A stretch of DNA of 64,000 nt from Parabacteroides sp900760525 (lineage in GTDB: Bacteria > Bacteroidota > Bacteroidia > Bacteroidales > Tannerellaceae), in contig NZ_CP187555.1 of NCBI RefSeq assembly GCF_049860805.1, positions 3,348,001 to 3,412,000 on the forward strand, in the 5' to 3' direction. Shown in pieces: positions 52,071 through 60,456 of the stretch (its first letter is position 1; each line of letters starts with the position of its first letter). Below the pieces are notes generated by a model, which ran no database searches, had not been told where the DNA came from, and saw only the letters and a program-made list of their open reading frames with translations. A program made the translations under genes and the position numbers.

Positions 52071-52215
52071 AGGGAGGTGTGTCGAAACTGTCCTGTTCCC
52101 GCGCTTGACGCGGGATCGCATTAAAACCGACCCTACAAAAATCTGATTGATAAGGTCTGTCCTTTTGCGGCCCCGCGCCAAGCGCGGGGACAAGAAGATT
52201 TTGAGACACCTCCCT
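52071..52215. repeat. 145-bp palindromic element (MITE/REP-like)
   Basis: Ends AGGGAGGTGT (52071-52080) and ACACCTCCCT (52206-52215) are perfect 10-bp reverse complements, and pairing continues with mismatches for about 19 bp. Each half holds a GC-rich hairpin, CCCGCG/CGCGGG (about 52099-52115) and CCCCGCGC/GCGCGGGG (about 52171-52189), arranged as inverted copies. The sequence resembles the 59-bp palindrome at 13567-13625 (TGTGTC...AAAC, CTGTTCC(C/T)GCGC). It sits between carB and the regulator gene and could also terminate carB. Confidence 0.75.
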
Positions 52216-52231
52216 ATTATTCAATAGACCC

Positions 52232-54289
52232 ATGTATAGACTACTGATCACCCTCATTTCCTTCCTGTTCACGGCACATGCCGTGTGCGCGTCAGTAGCT
52301 ATCCCCTATGTATTTGTTAAGAACTATACGGTCGACGATTATAAGGCGAGTTGCCAGAACTGGGGCTTTTCGCTGACACCGGACGGTATGTTGTATGTCG
52401 CCAATAACTCCGGCCTGCTTGCATTCGACGGCAATACCTGGAAACTGTATTCGCTGCCGGGACAGGAAGAGGTGACCGGCGTAACGAACTATAACGACAC
52501 GATCTACACCCGCAACGAAACGATGCTGGGAAGCTGGACACGCAACAAGGACGGAATCCTCCACTACCATCCTTTGAACACGGTTCCACCCGAAATCCGT
52601 TTCACTCCACCACCCCTTGAGATACCTTTTACTTTACCGAAAGAAATACAGGATGCACATCCGAGTGCCTTTGCTACCAACGGCACCCTCTTTTTCATCG
52701 GCACCCTGACACAAGGATTATACATCACGGCCTCCGACGGTACTATCCTACAACATCTGTCTCTGCAGAACCAGCTACAAGACAACATCGTACGCTTTAT
52801 CTGCGTACAGGACACCCGACAAATCTGGGTAGCACTCGATAACGGATTATCACAAATTTCTTTCGATCCCCCGATCACCTTATTGGGGAAAAGAAGCGCG
52901 ATCGGCAAACTGGCGAATGCCGGGCTGGATGGCGAAGAACTGTATATCCAGACCAACCTCGGCTATTTCAAGCGCTCACTGAGCGCCGCAAGCCCTTTCG
53001 TCCCCGTAACGGAAGCCGAAGCGCAACCCTATCTCAGGGTCGACAATGTACCCGTACCGACCGTCAAGCAATTATTCCGGGACACGGAAGCATTGGGTAT
53101 ATTCGCCCAAGCCGAACTTATCTATCCGGCCGGTGACGACCTGTACTGGCTCTCCGTCGGCAACGAAGCCGGGCTGTTTCATGTGGCGGACGGTATCGGG
53201 ACATTGAAATGCCGCCTGCTCTTCGACAACTACAATATGAATCTCGTGACAAGAGGCAAACGGATCATCCCTTTAAACGATTCCTTAGTCTTGGTCTCCG
53301 CCATGCAAGGGGCCTTATTGATCAATATCCGGGAACTGATCGGAAACAGCCTCGGCAATACTTCCCTGAAGGTTTCGGGACTCGAATATATCGATGCTTC
53401 CGGCATACATCATCTGCCGATCAATACGCAACGCATCTCTCTCCCGCACGATTTCCAGGAATTCAATGCCTGGGTAGGCACCACGATATTCACCTCCAAC
53501 CATCAGATCAGCTACAAGATCGAAGGAGTATCATCGGATTGGTCCGCCTGGCAGCACGACGGGAAAATCACTTTCATGCAATTACCGGAAGGAAAGTATG
53601 AATTAAAAGTCCGCAAGTACGTTATCAAAGGTCCCTATCCCGAACTCACATTGTCCATCGAAGTCCGCCCTCCCTGGTACAACACGGTATGGGCATGGCT
53701 GGTCTACATTGCAATCGTCTGGTTCCTTGTGCAGAGCGTACTCCGCTACAACCTGAAAAACCTGCATAAGGAAGAGCAGGAAAGAGCCGAAGCCGAGCGG
53801 CAGGCCGAACAGCAACAAATGCAGGTAATCAAAAACCGGATGCTCGAAGCAGAGTTGCAGAACAAAAACAACGAACTGACACTACAGACTACGGTCCTTG
53901 TCAAGCGCAACCAGGCCGTCCAGAGCCTGTTGGAGGAACTGGAAAAACAAAAAGACACGTTGGGTGAACGGTATCCGAACAAACTATACACCCGCATGAA
54001 GACCTTAATGGAAGAAACTTTGAACAACCAGGCGGACTGGGTGCTGTTCGAAAGCTATTTCAACAGCACACACCAGAATTTCATGGACCGCCTCAGACAG
54101 CAATACAGCGATCTTACGACAGGTGACCTTCGCATCTGCTGCCTGCTCCGCATGAATCTCTCCACAAAGGAAATCGCCTCCCTCATGAACGTATCCGTAC
54201 GGGCGGTAGAGCTGCGCCGGTACCGCCTGAGAAAGCGTTTGGAGCTGGAAGGAGATACGAATCTGGTCGATTTCCTAATGAGCTTCTAA
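52232..54289 (+). CDS. Membrane propeller/Y_Y_Y/LuxR-type transcriptional regulator
   Basis: A 685-residue protein. Signal peptide (about 1-20); periplasmic beta-propeller-like sensor (about 25-400; WGFSLTPDGMLYVANNSGLL, TRQIWVALDNGLSQISFD); Y_Y_Y domain (about 410-480; ISYKIEGVSSDWSAW, LPEGKYELKVRKYVIKG); one TM segment (about 487-505; WAWLVYIAIVWFLVQSVL). Then a cytoplasmic coiled coil (about 510-590, Glu/Gln-rich) and a C-terminal LuxR-like helix-turn-helix (about 628-670; LTTGDLRICCLLRMNLSTKE, IASLMNVSVRAVELRRYR). It resembles the sensor half of a hybrid two-component regulator without kinase and receiver domains, so signal passes directly to DNA. The downstream SQR gene is a possible target. 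Confidence 0.9.
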   Translation: MYRLLITLISFLFTAHAVCASVAIPYVFVKNYTVDDYKASCQNWGFSLTPDGMLYVANNSGLLAFDGNTWKLYSLPGQEEVTGVTNYNDTIYTRNETMLGSWTRNKDGILHYHPLNTVPPEIRFTPPPLEIPFTLPKEIQDAHPSAFATNGTLFFIGTLTQGLYITASDGTILQHLSLQNQLQDNIVRFICVQDTRQIWVALDNGLSQISFDPPITLLGKRSAIGKLANAGLDGEELYIQTNLGYFKRSLSAASPFVPVTEAEAQPYLRVDNVPVPTVKQLFRDTEALGIFAQAELIYPAGDDLYWLSVGNEAGLFHVADGIGTLKCRLLFDNYNMNLVTRGKRIIPLNDSLVLVSAMQGALLINIRELIGNSLGNTSLKVSGLEYIDASGIHHLPINTQRISLPHDFQEFNAWVGTTIFTSNHQISYKIEGVSSDWSAWQHDGKITFMQLPEGKYELKVRKYVIKGPYPELTLSIEVRPPWYNTVWAWLVYIAIVWFLVQSVLRYNLKNLHKEEQERAEAERQAEQQQMQVIKNRMLEAELQNKNNELTLQTTVLVKRNQAVQSLLEELEKQKDTLGERYPNKLYTRMKTLMEETLNNQADWVLFESYFNSTHQNFMDRLRQQYSDLTTGDLRICCLLRMNLSTKEIASLMNVSVRAVELRRYRLRKRLELEGDTNLVDFLMSF

Positions 54290-54485
54290 AAATATTTTCT
54301 CAGAAAAGCATACTCCATATCAAATTGTATATTAAACAATTACACATAGAAGAAAAGGAGATGAGAAAGTAATGTAGTAGTATTTCTTTCCTCTCAAAAC
54401 ACTTGCGCAAGCCATGTAGTAGTCCTTTCTTTGTACACCCTTCCGGATTATCCTTTCTTTGTAACCAAAATCTAATTTTTTAGAC
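54290..54485. promoter_or_regulatory. Repeat-bearing promoter region of the sulfide:quinone reductase gene
   Basis: Contains two 20-bp direct repeats, ATGTAGTAGT(A/C)(T/C)TTTCTTT(C/G) (54372-54391 and 54414-54433), with a third shorter copy TATCCTTTCTTTG (54450-54462). They could be activator sites or promoter elements. No binding protein can be named. Confidence 0.45.
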
Positions 54486-55862
54486 ATGATGAAACACGAA
54501 CTGGAAGATCAATTGAAGGCGTTTGAGAAGAAAGGTATCGATCGCCGCCACTTTTTCAAACTAATGGCAATGGCCGGTTTACTGACCGCTGCAAGTACAC
54601 AAAAGGCAAAAGCATTTTCAAGCAATGCCAAAGGTAAAATTGTAATTATCGGTGGAGGTGCTGCCGGTATTAGTATGGCTGCCCGTTTAAAGAGTTGGCT
54701 GGATAAGCCGGATATCACGTTGATCGATCCCAGTGACCGTCAGTTTTATCAACCGGGCTTCACCCTGATCGCGTCGGGTGTGTACCAGCCGGATGACGTC
54801 TGGAGAAAGCAGGAAGACTGCATGCCCAGCGATATCAAATGGATTAAAGATTCTGTTGCTGCCGTCGATCCCGTATGGAATCAGGTAACGACTCAAAATA
54901 ACGGTAAGATCGCTTACGACTTCCTGGTCCTGACCCCCGGAATCCAGATCAACTGGGAAAAGGTGGAAGGTATCACGCATGATACGTTAGGACAAGGAAA
55001 TGCCAACAGTATTTATGACTATGAAGGTGCACAGAAGACCTGGAAAGCCTTGCAGGAATTCTCCAAGACAGGCGGACGCGGAATCTTCACCGACACCTAC
55101 ACGAAGCATAAATGTGGCGGCGCACCGAAAAAGATCTGTCTGTTGACAGAACATTACAACCGTAAGCAGGGAACACGTGACAAGGTAGATCTGAATTACT
55201 ATACAGCTTCCAAGGAATTGTATGATATTCCCTACTTCACTCCCCGCCTGTTGGAAATCTATAAGGAACGCAATGTGCCTATCAACCTGAACGTACGGGT
55301 CAAAGGAGTGGATACATCCGCCAAACAGGTACATTTCGAGAAGATCGAAACAGTGGGCGACCAGAAAGTCTACACGCCGTTTGTAGAAGATTATGATTTC
55401 CTGCATTTCACACCGCCGATGTCGGCTCCCGACTTCGTGAAAGAAGCCGGACTGGGATGGACGGAAGGCAAGCTGGCTGCCGATGCATGGGTAATGGTAG
55501 ACAAAGAAACGCTGGTGCACAAGACCTATCCGAATATCGTTTCCTTAGGTGACGTTGCCGGAATCCCGACCAGTAAGACATCCGCCGCCATCCGCAAGCA
55601 GGTGCCTATCGCTGCCAAAAACCTGATTTCGCTGATGGAAGGCAAAGAGCCGGCAGAGAAATATGACGGATATGCCGCCTGCCCGATTGTAACGGACTAT
55701 GGACACGTTCTTTTGTGCGAGTTCAATTACAAGAAAGAGGCAGAAAACTCATTCCCGTTCACGATGATGGACACATCAAAGGAACTCTGGGCTGCATGGC
55801 TGTTGAAGGTTTATTTCCTGAAACCCATGTATTTCTACGGAATGTTGAACGGCTGGGCATGA
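54486..55862 (+). CDS. sqr: Sulfide:quinone oxidoreductase-type flavoprotein
   Basis: A 458-residue FAD enzyme that would oxidise sulfide and reduce membrane quinone. An N-terminal twin-arginine-like signal (DRRHFFKLMAMAGLL, R20-R21) suggests export. The FAD site is VIIGGGAAGISMA (about 53-65). The redox cysteines expected for type II SQR appear in HKCGGAPKKI (C210) and YAACPIVTDY (C399), followed by LLCEFNYK. The C-terminus (AAWLLKVYFLKPMYFYGMLN) is amphipathic, fitting membrane attachment. It closely follows the SQOR pattern (CxGAP, CPLVT). In a sulfide-rich gut this would detoxify H2S or feed electrons to quinone. Confidence 0.88.
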   Translation: MMKHELEDQLKAFEKKGIDRRHFFKLMAMAGLLTAASTQKAKAFSSNAKGKIVIIGGGAAGISMAARLKSWLDKPDITLIDPSDRQFYQPGFTLIASGVYQPDDVWRKQEDCMPSDIKWIKDSVAAVDPVWNQVTTQNNGKIAYDFLVLTPGIQINWEKVEGITHDTLGQGNANSIYDYEGAQKTWKALQEFSKTGGRGIFTDTYTKHKCGGAPKKICLLTEHYNRKQGTRDKVDLNYYTASKELYDIPYFTPRLLEIYKERNVPINLNVRVKGVDTSAKQVHFEKIETVGDQKVYTPFVEDYDFLHFTPPMSAPDFVKEAGLGWTEGKLAADAWVMVDKETLVHKTYPNIVSLGDVAGIPTSKTSAAIRKQVPIAAKNLISLMEGKEPAEKYDGYAACPIVTDYGHVLLCEFNYKKEAENSFPFTMMDTSKELWAAWLLKVYFLKPMYFYGMLNGWA

Positions 55863-55901
55863 TAACCTAAACAACTCCCTATAATAAAAATGCCAAACTG
55901 A

Positions 55902-55943
55902 AAATCCCCCCGGCTCGCTTGTAAGAGTACGGGGGGATTTTTT
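55902..55943. terminator. Intrinsic terminator after the SQR gene
   Basis: Stem AAATCCCCCC/GGGGGGATTT (55902-55911, 55931-55940) with a 19-nt loop, followed on the plus strand by TTTT. A-richness on the other side means that it may work in both directions. Confidence 0.85.
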
Positions 55944-56064
55944 ATTCCCGAATCCCTCGAATGACGTTTCCGTCTTGCTTCGATATCAGGGTATGGTAAA
56001 ACACCTTATCTATTGATCTTTTATGACAAATTAAATCTGTCCCAGAGCAACCGTACCAACAACG

Positions 56065-56103
56065 AAGCCCCGGAGATGTCGAACACCTCCGGGGCTTGTT
56101 TTG
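56065..56103. terminator. GC-rich hairpin terminator between convergent genes
   Basis: An 11-bp perfect stem AAGCCCCGGAG/CTCCGGGGCTT (56065-56075, 56087-56097), followed by TGTTTTG on the plus strand. It lies about 160 bp beyond the minus-strand stop of the surface protein gene, so it probably ends readthrough from one or both sides. Confidence 0.75.
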
Positions 56104-56259
56104 TGTCTGCCTTCGTCCTTCGCAGGGGAAAGGCAACATTCAATATACTTTAGTATTATTAATATTAAATCCGGCCGCCTGTTCGCCTGTCGCAGGGTAA
56201 TTGCCGTTTCCACGGCACGCGGCCAAACATTTTAGAATTATTTGATTATAAATTCAATC

Positions 56260-59200
56260 TTATTTTATGATAGCCTTTACAGCTTCTTCACCTTCAACAG
56301 CTACTACGACCACACCCTGAGGAGCAGCGATTACAGCGTTGTCGGAAGTCAGAATTGTGTTGGCAACCGGCTGGCCTAAGATGTTGCTGATAACAACTTT
56401 CTTGCCTGCAGCGCCGGTGATTTCTACCTGGCCTTCAGATGCGATCACTTTCACACCTTTAGCTGCGATAGTTTCGTTATCTGTAGCGGTTTCGTCTTCA
56501 GCTGAAACGTCAAGAACGTTTACGACAACTGCATCTTCTTTCGGACCCATTGCCAATACACCGTTAATGTTGTGAACGTAGTTCTTACCATTGTTGTTCT
56601 GGCATACGATGTTGTATTCGCCTTCAGCGTCTTTGCTTGCAAATTCGAAGCTGAACTGGAAGTTCTTAACACCTGCTTTAACAGCGTTCTTCAAGCCGTC
56701 AACTGATTTACCATCAGCGATAGATACTGTATCGATCTTGGCAGCAGCATCCAAAGCCGGAACTAACAAGGTATCCTGAGCCATGATAGAAGCTGTGCGG
56801 AACATAACGCGGTTTGCACCTGTACCATAGATGTACGGAAGTTCTTTGTTTGCATCCTTTGCATCAGCAGAGTCTACAGAGTTCCACATATACAGTCTGC
56901 TTGCAGCAGTTTCTTCAGTAGCCTTAACACCCTTCGTGATGTAGTAAGTGTAAGGAGCAGCATTGTCATAATGAGCGGTATCCAACCAGAAGATAAAGTC
57001 TAAGTTGCTATAAGCATCAGCTTTCAAGTCACCTTCGCGAACTGCGATACCCTGGTTCTTAGCATTAACAGCAGCATAGTCGCCATTGATAGCCTGGATG
57101 CGTACGTGTTTCGGCAGAGATTTGTAAGAGCCAGGAGCTGACTGCGGTTTAACGATGAACATGTCGTTACGAGCGTCCAAACCTTCACCGGAGATGGTCT
57201 TGTATTGAGTGCTGACAACTAACTTTTTGTCGTTAACATCATCAAACAATACGAAAGTAGAATCCGTATCTACAGCGATCATAGAGAACTGAACCGGAGT
57301 ACCGTTCTTTGTTGCATATTTACCGTTAGAGAATACATAGCGGTCACTTGCATCTTTGATGATAAATGCGCTGTCGGCATCCATGATTGTATAAGTCACT
57401 TTCTTCAAAGCATCTTCTACGCCGTATTTGCTTTCAGTAGAAGGAACTAAAGTGTACAGCACTTCGTCTTCCGGAGCAGCTACTTTCAGCGTAGAGTCTT
57501 TTGTCATTACAATGCTCTGTCCTTCCAATACGTCAGCAGCAGAAGTGATCGTGAACTTGTTGTTCTTGGCATCGTTAGCTGTGATATATTTGAAGCCGAT
57601 ATAAGCGTTGTCTGCATCTACGTCTTCGGCTGCTACCAACTGGATTGTATCGCTACCGATAGCGAAGATGTTTTTGTCTTTGTCGACAACGTTAGTTACA
57701 CCAAACCATTTATCCACAGTCTTTGCATCTGTAGCACCTGCACGATTAAGAATCGTATAGTTACCCTTAGCCACGCCTGCTGCTTTTTCTACAACGAATT
57801 GTGCATACGGATTGAATGCCTGAGCTTTTCCTACATATTTAGCAGGATTTACCGGACTCAAATCAAAGTATTTGCCATAATATTCGTTAGCAACACCTGC
57901 ACTCTTTTCTTTCTCTGCGTTAATAACATAATACAGACCTTCTGCTATTTCAGCGTCACCACCAATACCCGGTTTTGTTGCATATGGTTGAATCAGGGCG
58001 ATCAGGTTTGAAGGATCGTTTGCAGTTGCGATTGTTACAACCTTTGTATCAGAGAGTTTGCGAACAACTATTTGTTTGTCTGTTTGTGCAGAAATATTCA
58101 AAGCAGTCAAACCATCTTCAAAGTTCGCTTCGTCTTTGTATTTATCGGTAGTGACAACAGCAGGAGTTCCATCAGCAGTTGTAGCAGTAACCACTTTTAA
58201 ACCTTTGATTGCTGCGATCAAAGCATTTGCATTCGCTTTTTCTGTAGCCAAAGCTTTTTTATCAGCATCGCTTGCACTGGAAGCATCTTTAGCTTCTTTG
58301 ATCTGCTTTTCTGCAGCTTCAATCAGTTCTGCACCAGTTGTTGTTTTGCTTGCATCGTATGCAAATGCATCACTAAAAGTAGCTTTAGCAAAAGTAACAT
58401 CAGCTGCCGGTTTGCCAGAGGCAGCACCTTCATAGAATGATTTAATAGCTGTTACCAAAGAGGTGACCTTTGTTAAAGTAGCATATGTAGGCGTTGCTAA
58501 TTTATCCAAAGTCGTTGTTACCAGAATAGAAGCAGGCTGATACAAAGAAGTCAACACTATAGAGTCGTTGGCGATATAGTATTCAGCCTTGAATGCAGCC
58601 GCAAACGGATGGTGCTTGCCATTGTGAGCTGTGCGAGCATTGATTTTTGCAGTTGTACCATCTGCCGCTATTTTTGTAGGATCAAATGACAACGTGTCAA
58701 CAGTTAATGCATTTAATGTATTTGCCGGAGCATTATAGAAACTGTGATCAACTACCAGATATTTTTTCTTATCTTTAGTTGCAGCTAATGCATTATCATA
58801 GCCTTCTACTTTTTCGCCGTTTGTCAAATACAAAACATCTGCTGGAGAAGTAGCTCCTGCAAATCCCTCTGTTGCAATCTCATAGCTTTCAGCTGTCCAC
58901 TTGTTTGCAGTCAATACATTCTTCTGACCAGTCGAAACATTTTCACCATTGAAATACAGTTTGCCGTCTTTTACCAAAGCAGCAAAATCATCGGCTGTCA
59001 TTTCTATTTTAGCATCTGCTGCAACTTCTCCATAAGTAATTTTTGTGGATGGAACTGTACTTTTACCTTTTTCGACAGCAATCATATTAACGCCATCAAT
59101 CCAGAAAGTTGTATCCTTTGTACCTACAGCATATAAACCATTAGTCTGATCCCATCCCCAAGTAGTATTACCTGCTTCAATCTTCAAATTGTCTTTACCT

Positions 59201-59553
59201 GTAGCAGCTTTATTCGATTTCAGTTCGATAGAAAGCAACTGGCCTGTACCTTTATTTGTAAATTGATAAGCATAAGTCGTTCCTGTAACAGTCGTTGTAG
59301 GAACAGCTTTAATTGTCCAAAGAGCAGAAGACAAATTTGCTCCAGTCAACGCTCCTGAAACAACTTTCAGAGAGCCATCTTTGTCAACTGTAAGATAGTC
59401 GCTTCCTGCCTTTAAATACGCATTGACCCCTTCCTTAACGGTTCCACCATCTACCGTTGAAGGCAAATAGCTGTCGGCAGCCGCATTGAAAGACAGTCCA
59501 CCGGCCACCAGAGCGGCAGCCAAAAGAGTAGAAAATCTCTTGTTCATAATCAT
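56260..59553 (-). CDS. Giant secreted surface protein with DUF6383-like C-terminal domain
   Basis: A 1097-residue exported protein (signal MNKRFSTLLAAALVAGGLSF, cleaved near NAAADS; start at M1 or M3). It is rich in Ala, Lys, Thr, Val and Asp, with no recognised catalytic domain. It has repeated beta-type segments (YLKAGSDYLTVDKDGSLKV, VRIQAINGDYAAVNAKNQ, YYVINAEKEKSAGVANEYYG) and an Ala/Lys-rich helical part (about 395-455). The last about 75 residues (VIASEGQVEITGAAGKKVVI, then SNILGQPVANT and PQGVVVVAVEGEEAVKAIIK) look like a DUF6383 domain and resemble type IX secretion sorting domains. Proteins of this kind are abundant in Parabacteroides. A surface-layer or matrix role is inferred. It has a promoter and a long structured leader. 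Confidence 0.85.
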   Translation of the reverse strand: MIMNKRFSTLLAAALVAGGLSFNAAADSYLPSTVDGGTVKEGVNAYLKAGSDYLTVDKDGSLKVVSGALTGANLSSALWTIKAVPTTTVTGTTYAYQFTNKGTGQLLSIELKSNKAATGKDNLKIEAGNTTWGWDQTNGLYAVGTKDTTFWIDGVNMIAVEKGKSTVPSTKITYGEVAADAKIEMTADDFAALVKDGKLYFNGENVSTGQKNVLTANKWTAESYEIATEGFAGATSPADVLYLTNGEKVEGYDNALAATKDKKKYLVVDHSFYNAPANTLNALTVDTLSFDPTKIAADGTTAKINARTAHNGKHHPFAAAFKAEYYIANDSIVLTSLYQPASILVTTTLDKLATPTYATLTKVTSLVTAIKSFYEGAASGKPAADVTFAKATFSDAFAYDASKTTTGAELIEAAEKQIKEAKDASSASDADKKALATEKANANALIAAIKGLKVVTATTADGTPAVVTTDKYKDEANFEDGLTALNISAQTDKQIVVRKLSDTKVVTIATANDPSNLIALIQPYATKPGIGGDAEIAEGLYYVINAEKEKSAGVANEYYGKYFDLSPVNPAKYVGKAQAFNPYAQFVVEKAAGVAKGNYTILNRAGATDAKTVDKWFGVTNVVDKDKNIFAIGSDTIQLVAAEDVDADNAYIGFKYITANDAKNNKFTITSAADVLEGQSIVMTKDSTLKVAAPEDEVLYTLVPSTESKYGVEDALKKVTYTIMDADSAFIIKDASDRYVFSNGKYATKNGTPVQFSMIAVDTDSTFVLFDDVNDKKLVVSTQYKTISGEGLDARNDMFIVKPQSAPGSYKSLPKHVRIQAINGDYAAVNAKNQGIAVREGDLKADAYSNLDFIFWLDTAHYDNAAPYTYYITKGVKATEETAASRLYMWNSVDSADAKDANKELPYIYGTGANRVMFRTASIMAQDTLLVPALDAAAKIDTVSIADGKSVDGLKNAVKAGVKNFQFSFEFASKDAEGEYNIVCQNNNGKNYVHNINGVLAMGPKEDAVVVNVLDVSAEDETATDNETIAAKGVKVIASEGQVEITGAAGKKVVISNILGQPVANTILTSDNAVIAAPQGVVVVAVEGEEAVKAIIK

Positions 59554-59648
59554 TAAAAATTAATTGTTAATAAAATAGTGTTTAAAAATCCAACAACTAA
59601 TTTCACGAAGGAGAGAACAACTCCCCGCGAGTGATTATGAACGGGCAT

Positions 59649-59729
59649 AAAAAAACGCGGGTCTATTGTCTACTATTTAATTGAAGGCTCTGGTAAGCCC
59701 GTGTTGCAATAATAGAACAATAGCCCGCG
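59649..59729 (-). ncRNA. Terminator-like hairpin in the leader of the surface protein gene
   Basis: On the transcript, arms CGCGGGCTATTGT (from 59729-59717) and ACAATAGACCCGCG (from 59669-59656) form a long stem, extended inward by CTATT/AATAG. A small inner hairpin GGCT/AGCC lies in the loop. Seven Us follow (59655-59649). The structure starts about 190 nt after the predicted start site and ends 95 nt before the ATG. It may attenuate the gene, end a separate small RNA, or stabilise the mRNA. Confidence 0.6.
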
Positions 59730-59926
59730 CCTTATACGATATAAAACAATCTTCCCATAAAAATGGTAGATGAACTTATACGTAACCAGCGCAAGCATTT
59801 ACTGTCCATTATTCCGCAACACTTAAAAATTTACCAGATTTTCAATTAGGAATAATCTTCGTAAAATGCTTACAATATGTAATTGATCCCGCGCTCCGTG
59901 AGCCGCTGCCCACTACGGAATCGTTG

Positions 59927-59956
59927 CAAAGGTAAATAGGTTTTCCGAATCAACAA
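59927..59956 (-). promoter_or_regulatory. Promoter of the surface protein gene
   Basis: On the minus strand, TTG (59956-59954) and TACCTTTG (59934-59927) with 19-bp spacing match the Bacteroidetes consensus. Predicted initiation near 59920 gives a leader of about 365 nt. Confidence 0.65.
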
Positions 59957-60072
59957 GGAAAAATGCCCACAATTTTCCAAAATAGATGGGTTACAGGACA
60001 AAACAATACCGTTTATACAACATACTCCAACGTTTTGGGGATAAAAAACCTCCAACAATTATTTTTCTAAAT

Positions 60073-60242
60073 CAGGGTTCACGTTTTTGCAAGACGTTCT
60101 TAATCATCATGTTGTTGTGAACCCCGTGAATGCTGCATGAAAATGGACAGGATCGATAGGCAGGATTGGCAAACCGAAGGCCAGCTTCACAGTCCTCACA
60201 ACAAACTAATAACTATTAGTATCTTACCAACTGTGAACCCTG
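60073..60242. repeat. GGGTTCAC inverted repeat
   Basis: CAGGGTTCAC (60073-60082) and GTGAACCCTG (60233-60242) are perfect 10-bp reverse complements 150 bp apart. A third copy GTGAACCCC lies at about 60117-60125. Possible ends of a small element; no coding content between them. Confidence 0.5.
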
Positions 60243-60311
60243 TTTTTAGTATTTATAATACAGGGGTTTGGATTGGTTTTTGTCCTATAAATAGCCTTTA
60301 GGCTGTTTAGA

Positions 60312-60357
60312 AAAAGGCTATAGGGAAGCAAGGAAAAGGCTATAGGGGAGCGGGGAA
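60312..60357. repeat. 22-bp direct repeat AAAAGGCTATAGGG
   Basis: Two full 22-bp units (60312-60333, 60334-60355) sharing AAAAGGCTATAGGG(A/G)AGC, then the start of a third that runs into the hairpin at 60359. Non-coding. Confidence 0.65.
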
Positions 60358-60396
60358 AAGGTAGGCGTCTTTTCGGAAACGGATGCCTACCTTTTT
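60358..60396. terminator. Hairpin ending the binding-protein operon
   Basis: Stem AGGTAGGC/GCCTACCT (60359-60366, 60385-60392) with TTTTT on the plus strand and TTTT after the other arm on the minus strand. It lies about 60 bp past the minus-strand stop at 60457. Confidence 0.65.
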
Positions 60397-60456
60397 GGGT
60401 AAAGACAGGCATCTGTTTTTCAAAACACCAATGATCCGATCTTAAAATCAGGGCAA

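Larger units (their letters stand above)
55863..56259. other. 400-bp convergent gap with two terminators
   Basis: Lies between the SQR gene (plus) and the large surface protein gene (minus). Besides the two terminators listed separately, I see no gene; short frames here cross the hairpins. The right part (about 56100-56259) is unremarkable. Confidence 0.6.
59554..60456. other. 900-bp intergenic region with leader, inverted repeats and terminator
   Basis: No gene supported. From left to right: the structured leader of the surface protein gene (59554 to about 59920), its promoter (59927-59956), a GGGTTCAC-based inverted repeat (60073-60242), two and a half 22-bp direct repeats (60312-60357), and a hairpin (60359-60396) that probably ends the binding-protein operon. 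Confidence 0.65.
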
